64,000 nucleotides of DNA from Coccinella septempunctata (Eukaryota > Arthropoda > Insecta > Coleoptera > Coccinellidae): positions 16,986,001 through 17,050,000 of the forward strand of contig NC_058189.1 in the NCBI RefSeq assembly GCF_907165205.1, given 5' to 3'. Positions 55,106 to 64,000 of this stretch are shown here, in pieces. Under the pieces are notes generated by a model. It worked only from the letters and a program-made list of their open reading frames with translations, was not told where the DNA came from and ran no database searches. Numbering within the stretch: the stretch's first letter is position 1; each line of letters opens with the position of its first letter. The translations under genes and the position numbers were made by a program.

Positions 55106-55551
55106 TGCCCTGTACGTCTTTTTCATAAACTAATATAAATAATAAAACGAGGCGACAATCTTACCTCACCACCACTGTTCTTAAAACCAAATCGACTCTG
55201 GAAAAATGAAACTGACAAATGGTACGATAATGTACCTGTTGCAAGAAATACTATACATGGATGGACTAAATCTGTTGCTGAGGCAATTGGCTTGAATGTA
55301 AAGGACAAAAAAATAACTGCTGTTAGCGAATTGGCAAAAGTGGTGTAGAAGAACAACAATTGTTGAAAATTACTGGTCATAACAATCAAAATTCTATAAA
55401 ACCATACTTAAATCTAGATACAGAACACCACAACAAGATCATAAATATTATGCGTGGTAATAAATCTTCTTTAGTAGAGAACAGCAACGAATCTAATGTT
55501 AAGTTAAATTTTAATAATTACACTTTCACTAACTCTACTTTCAATAAATAA
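55106..55551 (+). pseudogene. Crypton-like tyrosine recombinase C-terminal remnant
   Basis: From 55106 the plus frame reads CPVRLFHKLI, a stop, IIKRGDNLTSPPLFLKPNRL and WYDNVPVARNTIHGWTKSVA, then EAIGLNVKDKKITAVSELAK. After a one-base shift it continues LLKITGHNNQNSIKPYL. This is the pattern of the DUF3504/Crypton-type tyrosine recombinase (CPV.L......FFL.P...W.....PVG.N.......A...GL......TNHS.R.TAV..L...GV......TGH....S...Y). The NHS.R segment holding the catalytic arginine is deleted between KIT and TAVSEL. The TGH histidine and a downstream tyrosine remain. One stop, one shift and the deletion make it inactive. It ends near an A-rich AATAAATAAATAAATG. Confidence 0.6.
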
Positions 55552-55559
55552 ATAAATGT

Positions 55560-55965
55560 TTTGTTGTGTTGAGTTATGAATTTTTTGTCAAAAAATTTTC
55601 CGCCGAATATCCCTCGGACATTGACAAATGCTTTATAATTTTCTGACAAATTTCTTAAGCTCGTTGCTTGGTAACAGCCCGAGCTTTCGATTGTCATAAA
55701 ATTATCTCGTCTATTTTATCAATGTCCTAGGGATATTACTACTGGAAAATAAGACAGCTGATGGTTTTTATTCTCTTCAACGTATAACAAGCACTTGAAA
55801 ATGAATATGGAAGCGACACACAAAATATTGTTCTGCTTAAAAATCGGCCTACATGAAAGGCGAAGGTGCAATGAATATTAAACATCATGCGCAAAATACT
55901 CTGTTGAGTTATGAAACTCTACCAACGTCCGATGAGTTACCCCATAACATAATATTATAAGAGAC
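55560..55965. other. AT-rich DNA, nothing recognised
   Basis: No gene or repeat is recognised before the tandem repeat begins. Confidence 0.4.
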
Positions 55966-56215
55966 TAGCTGACCCGGCAAACGTTGTTTTGCCATATAAA
56001 TAATTTCCATGTTGTATCATAAAAAAATAGAAATTAAAAATTTTGTCTAAAAAATAAAAATAAAATTTAGGGGTGGACTACCCCTAACATTTAGGGGGAT
56101 GAAAAATAGATGTTGGCCGATTCTCATAGATAGCTGACCCGGCAAACGTTGTTTTGCCATATAAATAATTTCCTAATGATTAAATTACTAAAATGGCTAT
56201 TAAAAAATAAGGGTT

Positions 56216-58230
56216 TATTATTTATTATTTATTTATTAGAAATAAGGAATACAACGGACTATTTAAAGTCCACTACTGTATCCACATGTACATAAATTGA
56301 GGTATAACATCATATAATAATGAATAAAAGAAAAACAACTCAATTGAACTCAATCCAAAAATGAAACATCAAGAAAGAGAGAGAAGAAAAAAAAATAGCA
56401 TAGTACAAAAAAAAACATATATATAATTAAAGAAAACAAGAAACGATACATTCATCGAACTATTATAATGAATAATGATTTTTCAAGGATTTCTTTAACT
56501 GTTTAGATTTATTGGAGAATAAATTAAAATGATCATTCACACCGTTACACAAATGAGTCATTCTCTGAAGTGGCGAATTCTGTGCGCATCTGGTATTTCG
56601 AAACTTGAGATGGAAAATATCTGGACGTCTGAGTCTCCTATCGGGTACATTAATATCAATTTGACGCAAAAGGTTACTATCATGAAGCTCGAAGTTAAGG
56701 AGTTTGACGAAGAATAAGATGTCATTAACCTTCCTGCGATCCTCAAGACTGATCATGTTGAAAAATTTGAGCCTGATATTATAATTTTCAGTATTTCCAG
56801 GAACAAGGCGAAAAGTACATTTAAAGCTTAGAAATCTGAGAAACCTTTTCTGAACATTTTCAATGCGATTAATGTATGTCAAATACTGGGGGCACCATAC
56901 AGTTGAAGCGAAGTTTAATTTGGAGAAAATGAAGGAGTAGTAAAGAGTTCTTAGAGTAGTCAAATCACTAAATGGGCGACATTGACGAATCAAGTACCCA
57001 AGCAGTCTATTAGAGGAATTGACTACTGCCTCCACCTGAGCGTCAAAAATCAGTTTAGAGTCGAAAATTACTCCAAGATCTCTAACTTGGCTTACTCTAC
57101 ACAGTTCTTCACCACCAAGACAGTACGGGTATTTTATAGGGTACTTATTTCTTGTAAATGTAATAAACTGACATTTTGAAATATTTAAGACCAGATGATT
57201 TTCACGACAAAAACGTATTAGGTTATTAAGCTCACGCTGGAGCTGAACACAGTCCTCAAGGCTCCTCACCCTCATAAACAACTTAAGGTCGTCAGCAAAA
57301 AGTAAAAATTTGCAACTCTCGAAGCATTTTGATATATTGTTTATATAAATCAAAAAAAGAAGTGGCCCAAGATGGGAACCTTGAGGAACCCCAGAATTGG
57401 TTTCGAAAACTCCAGAGGAATAACCACTAACTGACACAAACTGTCGTCTCTTCGTCAGATAGGATTTGAACCATCGCAACACGACACCACACACACCGAC
57501 ACCAGCAAGAGCCGATACGAGCCGTTCAATACTAATTTTATCAAATGCCTTACTGAAGTCGGTATATATGGCATCGACTTGAATGCGAAGGTCCAAGGAA
57601 TCGTGGAAAAACTCAGCAAAATCAACAAGATTGGTCTCAACCGATCTCCCCTTCAGAAATCCATGCTGTTCCTGGATTATTTGGTCACCAACTAAATATG
57701 AAAGTGAAGTATAAATAAGCTGCTCAAACACTTTTTCAAAAATACACAATTTGCTTATCGGTCTATAATTCATTACGTTACTTCTGTCCCCACTTTTAAA
57801 TATGGGAACAATACATGACTCCTTCCATCTGTCAGGAAACACACCACTTCGTAAAGACTGATTAAAAATTAAAGTTAGTGGATACTTTAACGAAGAAGAA
57901 CAAAAAAAGACAAAGTATGAGGGAATGCCGTCGGGTCCAGCTCCCTTATTTTTATTTAGTTTTTTCAGAGCCTGTTCAACCTCATCTACAGAGAACTGAA
58001 GACCACAAAAATTTCGAGAACAATGTGAACTCCCAGTTAATTTCGATGATACCTGTGAGCTAGAAGATGGTTCAACGTAAACACTTTTGAAATATTTCGC
58101 AAAAAGCTCACATGATTCATGACCTCCATTAGAGATTTCGCCGTTCAAAGTCATAGCGCTGGGAAAACTAACATTTTTTTCTTTAGTGGTAATGAACGAA
58201 AAGAGCTTCTTAGAGTTAAGAAGCTCTCAG
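56216..58230 (-). mobile_element. LINE insertion, 5'-truncated, with (TAA/TAAA)n tail
   Basis: The insertion splits unit 2 of the tandem repeat at GGGTT/GATCG. GGTT at 56212-56215 and 58230-58233 is a short possible target duplication. On the minus strand the 3' tail is TAATAAATAAATAATAAATA at the 56216 side. The 5' end is truncated inside the region between endonuclease and RT. Because an undisturbed unit lies beside it, the empty site can be reconstructed exactly. Confidence 0.9.
56463..58230 (-). CDS. jockey/CR1-like LINE reverse transcriptase, long open frame
   Basis: The reverse transcriptase copies LINE RNA at the nicked target. The minus-strand frame has 563 codons from ATG 58154 to TAA 56463, and stays open upstream (LLNSKKLFSFITTKEKNVSF) to the truncation point near 58230, so the true start lies in lost sequence. 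RT blocks in order: KNKGAGPDGIP (69-78), SCIVPIFKSGD (113-123), NYRPISKL (129-136), EQHGFLKGRSVETNL (162-176), YTDFSKAFDKI (197-207, first catalytic D), SGVPQGSHLGPLLF (254-267), LLFADDLKLF (284-293, catalytic DD) and VRDLGVIFDSKL. The C-terminal domain (NVQKRFLRFLSFK, SLEDRRKVNDI, NVPDRRLRRPD, NSPLQRM) matches that of the 37.3-kb LINE. No endonuclease is present. No stop or frame shift is seen in nearly 590 codons, which indicates a young copy. Confidence 0.93.
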
Positions 58231-58844
58231 GTTGATCGTAGAAGGGTGAAAATTGAGGATTGTATGTATTTTTGTATGTTGTATCATAAAAAAATAGAAA
58301 TTAAAAATTTTGTCTAAAAAATACAAAAAAAAATTTAGGGGTGGACTACCCCTAACATTTAGGGGGATGAAAAATAGATGTTGGCCGATTCTCATAGATA
58401 GCTGACCCGGCAAACGTTGTTTTGCCATATAAATAATTTCCTAATGATTAAATTACTAAAATGGCTATTAAAAAATAAGGGTTGATCGTAGAAGGGTGAA
58501 AATTGAGGATTGTATGTATTTTTGTATGTTGTATCATAAAAAAATAGAAATTAAAAATTTTGTCTAAAAAATACAAAAAAAAATTTAGGGGTGGACTACC
58601 CCTAACATTTAGGGGGATGAAAAATAGATGTTGGCCGATTCTCATAGATACCGGATAAGCACAAAAAATTTCATCAAAATCGGTCAAGCCGTTTCGGAGG
58701 AGTATGGTAACGAAAACTATGACACGAGAATTTTATATATTAGATATGGCTTTAAACAAGACTGTAGTAGACATTCATTAGTGATTGCAGAGGAATATAA
58801 TCTCTTATTCCACTCATAGCGTAGTATGAGCTATTAAGTTTCTT

Positions 58845-59000
58845 TACAGACATTATCAACACGAGTTCCGCCTCAAGTTTTCATCTAAATGAATCCCGAA
58901 AAATTTTGCATGACATCCAGCTTGTATGCCATTTTCCGAGTACCGCATACTCCGTTTTATTAATATTAATCATAATATTATTCTGTCTGCACCAATCTAC
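58845..59000 (-). pseudogene. LINE reverse transcriptase fragment
   Basis: The minus strand reads VDWCRQNNIMININKTEYAV, then after a shift KFFGIHLDENLRRNSC. W....N...(L/I)N..KT....F and K(F/Y)LGI.LDE.L.W are consecutive blocks after the catalytic box of LINE RTs. The catalytic box itself is not readable. Short and frame-shifted. Confidence 0.6.
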
Positions 59001-59034
59001 AAAACAACGCATCAATACATACAGTACCTACTGA

Positions 59035-61918
59035 AGAAATTTTATTGTTATTTTCGTGATGGTTCATATCACCAATAATTGATTCATTTTGTTTTTGTAA
59101 ACAAATCTAATGCAATTTTTGAGCAGTGTATTTATTCTCAACCTATTTCAATCCGATTTTCAAGGTCTAGGAAATGATATTTTAATAAGCTAGCGGTAAA
59201 ATCACTCTGGTGAACATAGTAGTGTGGACTTTATCAATGTAATGGATTATCGAATGGAAATATTTATATACAGTTATACTTGTCATCTAGATCCGTAATC
59301 GATTAATTCTACCGAATTTCGCGAATGACTGAAGCAGGATTGTCGACCTGAGCATAACTGTAAGTTTACTATTCAGTTTATACCAAAATTTTTAATGCGA
59401 CATCCGGGATTCATTATGGTCCTCACTAAATGAGGGTATTGTGTCCGAGATTCAGTGAACCCGAAGAATTAGCACATATGTATTTATTTTTTCGCAGTTC
59501 TCAGTTTTCATAACCCTTGAACATTGAAAAATGTTTCAATGTTATGCATCAAATCAACAGAAAAAATGTTCCGTGATATTGAAAGTGATACACCCAGAAA
59601 GAATAATGAAATTTGCGAGAAATATTGTCAACACTGTGTGATCCAAAAAAAAATTATATATAACAATCTTGTACTGCCTGAATAGACATCGACTAAATGC
59701 GATGATAGATGATTGATTGTGGCACCTCATTCCCAGCTACTGAGAATTCGTAGGCACGACAAAACATAATCCCCCCCCCCCCTTGAAGACAGTTCGTTAC
59801 TCGAAGAGTAGTGTCGTGTGTTGTCTTGCTGGAGGACATCATCAACATAACGCGAGTTGTCATACTTCCTCAAACAAGAGGATTAAAATGGGCTTCCATA
59901 TGCAAATGCAATAGCAATTACACAAAAATGTGTAAAAGTCTCTCAGCAATAAACCCAATATCACGGTGCTCTACTGTTTCATCTCAACATTCATCGTCCA
60001 TCAGTCGTATCCAAACAAAATTGCAAATCATCGCTGAAGGTAATGTTATTTATATCATTTGTAGGGGTCGCCAAGTTCTTGAAAATTTCAAAATCTTGTT
60101 TTGAAATCAAGACAAAAAGTAATTTCAGAAATTCAAGACAAGACAAGAAATGTTATGTCAATACAAAAAAACAAGAATAAAAGAAAACAAGAAATCTTGA
60201 AATATCTTGCTTAACAATGAAAACGCTAAAATTTGTTTATTTGTGAAAAAGATAACATATTTTAACATAAAATATGACCATTCATTGATCACATTTTTTG
60301 CTAGAAAAACGTTAATTGAAAATAATTAATGATAATCTTGTTGAACCTCAAATTTTGAACTAGATTTGCAATTTTTTATTTTCAGGTATACTCTTTGTTA
60401 TGTTCATGAAAACATGGTTGGAATTTGGCTCATTTATTATTTTTGCCGTTGGTACTTGTGTCCACCTCAATTTCAAAATAATCACCGAATTTTCTTTCTG
60501 TCAGTATTGCCACTAGAGCCACTATCCTGCATTGCTGAATTGTGCTGCTTTTTCCTTTTACTGCTGCTCTATCGCAACTTTGGTTTCAGATTCAGTTATT
60601 CAGTTTTATCATTTCCACTCACATTAGTCCAACTGATCATTTTATATTTTTATTAAAACTGTAAGGCTTCTGTTTACTGAAGAGTCAATGTCACCCATGG
60701 TAAAATAAAACTACCACTTTGTAAAAATAAAACGGATAGAGAAAGAAGTTGTAAGTCAGTTCAAAGCCGATTGGTAGGGTAATGACGTCAAAGGTGGCAC
60801 AGTCAATTTAAATTGACAGGAGTGGGTCCGTTAGCAGTTGGAACTGTTGCGTAGCGTTAATAGTAATAGGTATTCATAAAAAATATCGTTTTCGCAGGAA
60901 AGTTGGTATTTATATCTTTAAATCTTCTCTCAAACTTTACCCATTGTCTATGTTACGCCATTGCTAACGATACCAGTACATTTAAGTTATTACCTTTCTG
61001 ACGAATTGCTGAATTGCACCCTATTTCTATATCTTCTTGGACCCAAGTTTTTTCGATCTCCTATTACGCTTTCTTTCTATAGTTTCTTGGTAATAATAAT
61101 AATCTTACTTAACTAAACAGGGTAAAGAGTGTAGCCATAGACAAATAATCCCTCAGTTTATCTATGAGTGTAGCTGCGCGATTTTCGTTTAGTTCGTCTG
61201 TTCGTCAGAAAACAAAACTGTACAGAATCATTCTCCCCAAATTGGTATTTTTGAATCTCAAATATCTCTAAAACGCAGCAAAACAGGAAAATATGAAAAT
61301 ACTTCCGTTTTCAAATAGTCGAATATTCAATAGTGAACATTCAAATTACTCATCACATCTAGATTCCGAAAATCATTTTATTAGTAGATAAAACCGTTTG
61401 TGAGATATGAATAAAAATAAACTTTCTTTATGGATGTTCAACAGCCGGTATCTTTTCAACCAACCCTGTCACCAGGGTGTCTCTGCTGATATGGGAAACA
61501 TTTTAATGGGAGATGAAGGAACCCTAGAACATCACGAAAAATCCTCAACTGAAGTATCTAGGAATACTAGGTTCTGATTTAAGGCTGTTGTTCAAATTTG
61601 AATGAAAATAAGAACAACTACATATATCTCTTGAACGAACTATCAGATTTATCTGCTTTTTGAAATGAGAATAGCTTCCCACGAGATTCAGGAGTGTCGA
61701 ATATCATTCGATTTGCAGGACCGTATCTCAAAAATTTGGACAGTTCTATAAGAAGTTCGCCAAATCACCCTGTATAGCCATTTTTATGATACTTTCGATA
61801 TCTGCGTATACTGTAGAATTAAGTTTTTCGATTTTTTGAATAATATCGCATGCCTACGCCAAAGTTGACAAGGACTGAATTTTTCTTCTTTCTCTCTTTT
61901 TTTTTTCTTAATTGAAAA
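59035..61918. other. unassigned AT-rich DNA
   Basis: Contains a C run at 59771-59782 and an isolated CACCCTGTATA end at 61767. Frames at 59811-60104 (+) and 60366-60656 (+) show no recognisable domain; the latter is probably antisense to something older. No RNA gene or complete repeat was identified. Confidence 0.4.
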
Positions 61919-61920
61919 TA

Positions 61921-63522
61921 TACAGGGTGTCCCGTAAAGACCACGTCAAACGAAAACGGAAAGTAGATCAGAATGTGCTCTACCTGATGTGAAAAAATCG
62001 TCCATATGAAAGTCTCACACTTTTCGAGATATTTGATGTTTTATGAAAATGTTGAATTTTTTCACTTCAAATGCTTTCTCTCTTGCGGAAGCTACAATTA
62101 AATACTTTTCGAATCAGTTTTTTTCCGTAAATTTGGTTGAATGATTACTCCAATTCGTGCAATGAAAAATACCACAAAATATTATACAGGGATTCTGAAA
62201 AAAAAAATTAAAATTCATGTTCTGAAGGAAGTGTTTTTTTGTGCTGAATTCTATCGGACGTGGTATAAAAAAAAGACACTAGACCTTTTCTGCATATTAC
62301 GTTGAAAAGTTGCCCATTTTGTGAGGATTCCGAAAAGGTTAAATACAGGTGATAACCTTCTTCACGAAAAAAGATATTTGAATGTTTATCGAAAATGGAG
62401 CATTTCTGTGAAAAACTGATTTTGTCACCTTTTCCACAAATTCTTTCATTTTGCAGATTCTGCTGTAACATATTGAATGATTCTCTTGAAAAATGTCAGT
62501 TAGTCTTTAAATTACTTATAAAATGAAATTATTCATTAATTGCAATGATATAATGTAATAACGCACAGGACCTTCAACATCAACAAATCTATTGTGGAGA
62601 AACTTTATAAAAATATCAATAATAAAAATTCAGGATTCTTATCAGAGCAAATGCTCAAAATGACCACCCCCTTCGCTAATACATGCCCTGCATCTATTGA
62701 GAAATGACCTTTTCAAACCATACAAACTTCTCCCCGCTATTTTGGCTGCTAAATGCGATCCCTAAGTTGTACTTCATCTCTTATAGGATTCGAATAAATT
62801 TCATTTTTTAAAAAACCCCAGTAAAAAACTCCAGAGGATTTAAGTCTGGTGAATCATTGAATCGCATCACATCATATCGATGTTCGAGAGTTCTTTAGGC
62901 AAAGAAAAAGAAATAAAAAAACTCAGTCAGTGAATTAGCATCTTAATAACATTTTATTGATTTGTTGATTGATTATTTTCAGCAGGAAGTGCAAAATGAA
63001 AGTATTTATGGAAAAGGTGACAAAATCAGTTTTTCACAGAAATGCTCCATTTTCGATAAACATTCAAATATCTTTTTTCGTGAAGAAGGTTATCACCTGT
63101 ATTTTACCTTTTCGGAATCCTCACAAAATGGGCAACTTTTCAACGTAATATGCAGAAAAGGTCTAGTGTCTTTTTTTTATACCACGTCAGAAATTCAGCA
63201 CAAAAAAACACTTCCTTCAGAACATGAATTTCAATTTTTTTTTTCAGAATCCCTGTATAATATTTTGTGGTATTTTTCATTGCATGAATTGAAGTAATCA
63301 TTCAACAAAATTTACGGAAAAAAACTGATTCGAAAAGTATTTAATTGTAGCTTCCGCAAGAGAGAAAGCATTTGAAGTGAAAAAATTCAACATTTTCATA
63401 AAACATCAAATATCTCGAAAAGTGTGAGACTTTCATATGAACGATTTTTTCACATCAGGTAGAGCACATTCTGATCTACTTTCCGTTTTCGTTTGACGTG
63501 GTCTTTACGGGACACCCTGTAT
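61921..63522. mobile_element. 1.6-kb foldback transposon with about 555-bp arms
   Basis: The left arm (61921-62478) and right arm (62968-63522) are almost perfect reverse complements: TACAGGGTGTCCCGTAAAGA against TCTTTACGGGACACCCTGTA at the tips, continuing through TTCTTCACGAAAAAAGATAT and AGCATTTCTGTGAAAAACTG and their mirrors. Mismatches are few, so this is the youngest foldback in the window. It is TA-bordered. The roughly 490-base spacer contains the end of a mariner-like transposase on the minus strand. The long frames in the arms mirror one another and are not separate genes. Confidence 0.92.
62645..62880 (-). pseudogene. mariner-like transposase C-terminal remnant in the foldback spacer
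   Basis: On the minus strand one frame reads SSGVFYWGFLKNEIYSNPIR then DEVQLRDRI, matching the (P)LDFF(L/Y)WG.LK..(V/I)Y..P....EL..RI block after the last catalytic residue. Another frame, at about 62651-62718, reads RSFLNRCRACISEGGGHFEH, matching the family end (R...C....G.HFEHLL). The DGAP and SPDL.PLD blocks are lost or unrecognisable. It is the same transposase type as at 33.5 kb, showing that both foldbacks descend from one superfamily. Confidence 0.75.
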
Positions 63523-63524
63523 AT

Positions 63525-64000
63525 ATATATCATATATATGAACTCAGTTTCGGATGAAGAATCCAAATATGGTTCCTATTTCCAGTAGATCCTGTTCTCT
63601 ATGTACTAGCCTTAATTTCGAATTCTAGTTTTTAATTATGACTTCCTTAAAAGGTTGATCAAAAAATTTCAAATAACCTATTCAGCTCCGGGAGTAAAAA
63701 TATCACCTAAAGCAATCTATCTTACATCGTATAATTTTGGGCGTTAGAGGACAGCCTTGTATAGAATGAATTATTTGCGAATGAGTTATTTGTGATCTAT
63801 ACTAATAGATACTTCATTCATATTCGCATATAGATAATGATCTACAATTGTGCGGAATAGCATGAATACGGAAACGTGTAGTCATAGTACACAAGAAACA
63901 ATCACAATACAGCCGACATTGTTGTATTTATTAATTTTTTTTCTGCTCCACTGGGACGGAACGCAATTTCTGCCTCACACAAGACGAAGATATGGACAAC
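63525..64000. other. AT-rich DNA, nothing recognised
   Basis: A short (TA)n run follows the foldback. No feature is recognised to the window end. Confidence 0.4.

Larger units (their letters stand above)
55967..58744 (+). repeat. three-unit 250-bp tandem repeat, second unit split by a LINE
   Basis: Units begin AGCTGACCCGGCAAACGTTG and end GATTCTCATAGAT. Unit 1 is 55967-56131 (165 bp, with an internal deletion). Unit 2 is 56132-56215 plus 58234-58399 (250 bp net). Unit 3 is 58400-58649 (250 bp). After unit 3 the element tail reads ACCGGATAAGCACAAAAAAT, AATCGGTCAAGCCGTTTCGG and ACGAGAATTTTATATATTAG. This head and tail are of a type seen repeatedly in insect genomes, but whether it is a Helitron or an RTE-type 3' end cannot be decided here. 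Units 2 and 3 are almost identical. Confidence 0.85.

Noticed and set aside
60366..60656. 96-codon hydrophobic plus-strand frame, possible membrane protein or antisense of a hAT zinc-finger region
   Set aside because: AT-rich DNA gives such frames by chance; the antisense reading has several stops and no clear BED-finger pattern.
62208..63297. Two mirrored frames of 87 and 111 codons encoding the same peptide
   Set aside because: They are the two arms of a foldback; duplication of DNA, not conservation of protein, explains the match.
1..64000. CRISPR arrays, rRNA, tRNA, bacterial operons, integrated virus genomes
   Set aside because: No spaced direct repeats, rRNA segments, B-box tRNA promoters, Shine-Dalgarno-led gene strings or viral structural genes were seen; the only retroviral-type pieces belong to an LTR retrotransposon without env.

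Overview
The window is AT-rich eukaryotic DNA from a repeat-dense nuclear genome. The mixture of jockey/CR1-like and RTE-like LINEs, Penelope-like elements (PLEs) with GIY-YIG nucleases, Tc1/mariner elements, a piggyBac-type MITE, a gypsy-type LTR remnant and many foldback elements ending in TACAGGGTG...CACCCTGTA points to an insect. A beetle is plausible, but the sequence does not prove it. No rRNA, tRNA, CRISPR array or bacterial-style operon was seen, and no complete host gene. Nearly all supportable coding sequence comes from transposable elements, mostly broken.

Layout. 1-2.9 kb: a gypsy-like LTR element with two near-identical partial LTRs, a broken gag, zinc knuckles, an integrase C-terminal remnant and a 53/69-bp tandem array. 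2.9-24 kb: mostly unassigned AT-rich DNA with foldback/MITE insertions (3.5, 4.75, 7.35, 10.96, an 85-bp TTAA-flanked piggyBac-like MITE at 11.84, 12.04, a nested pair at 12.98-13.69, 16.5, 18.96, 19.82 and 21.9 kb) and two hammerhead-ribozyme-like motifs (9.66 and 17.55 kb). A GC-richer island at 23.6-24.2 kb carries a possible minus-strand first coding exon. 24.6-31.4 kb: degenerate LINE remnants. 32.75-34.49 kb: a foldback element enclosing a mariner-like transposase remnant. 37.3-41.3 kb: a 5'-truncated LINE whose RT is interrupted by a 144-bp hammerhead-bearing insert with a 15-bp target duplication, followed at its A-rich tail by an inverted pair of PLE ends. 41.5-46.8 kb: foldbacks, a possible host promoter plus signal-peptide start at 43.2-43.4 kb, a LINE RT remnant and a Tc1-like DD34E transposase pseudogene. 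48.4-52.55 kb: LINE fragments split by a 2.56-kb near-perfect PLE palindrome. 52.56-53.97 kb: another foldback. 55.1-55.55 kb: a Crypton-like tyrosine recombinase remnant. 55.97-58.74 kb: a three-unit, 250-bp tandem repeat with a LINE (long open RT) inserted in the second unit. 61.92-63.52 kb: a 1.6-kb foldback with a mariner-like transposase remnant in its spacer.

The unifying theme is hammerhead ribozymes. Each PLE end carries CUGANGA - stem II - GAAA in the right order, with complementary stem I ends around it, and related motifs occur away from any visible PLE gene. Several elements are inverted dimers, so the window records both retroelement nesting and repeated palindrome formation. None of these genes appears to form a host pathway. 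The PLE nuclease and the LINE reverse transcriptases are enzymes of target cleavage and cDNA synthesis for their own mobility.
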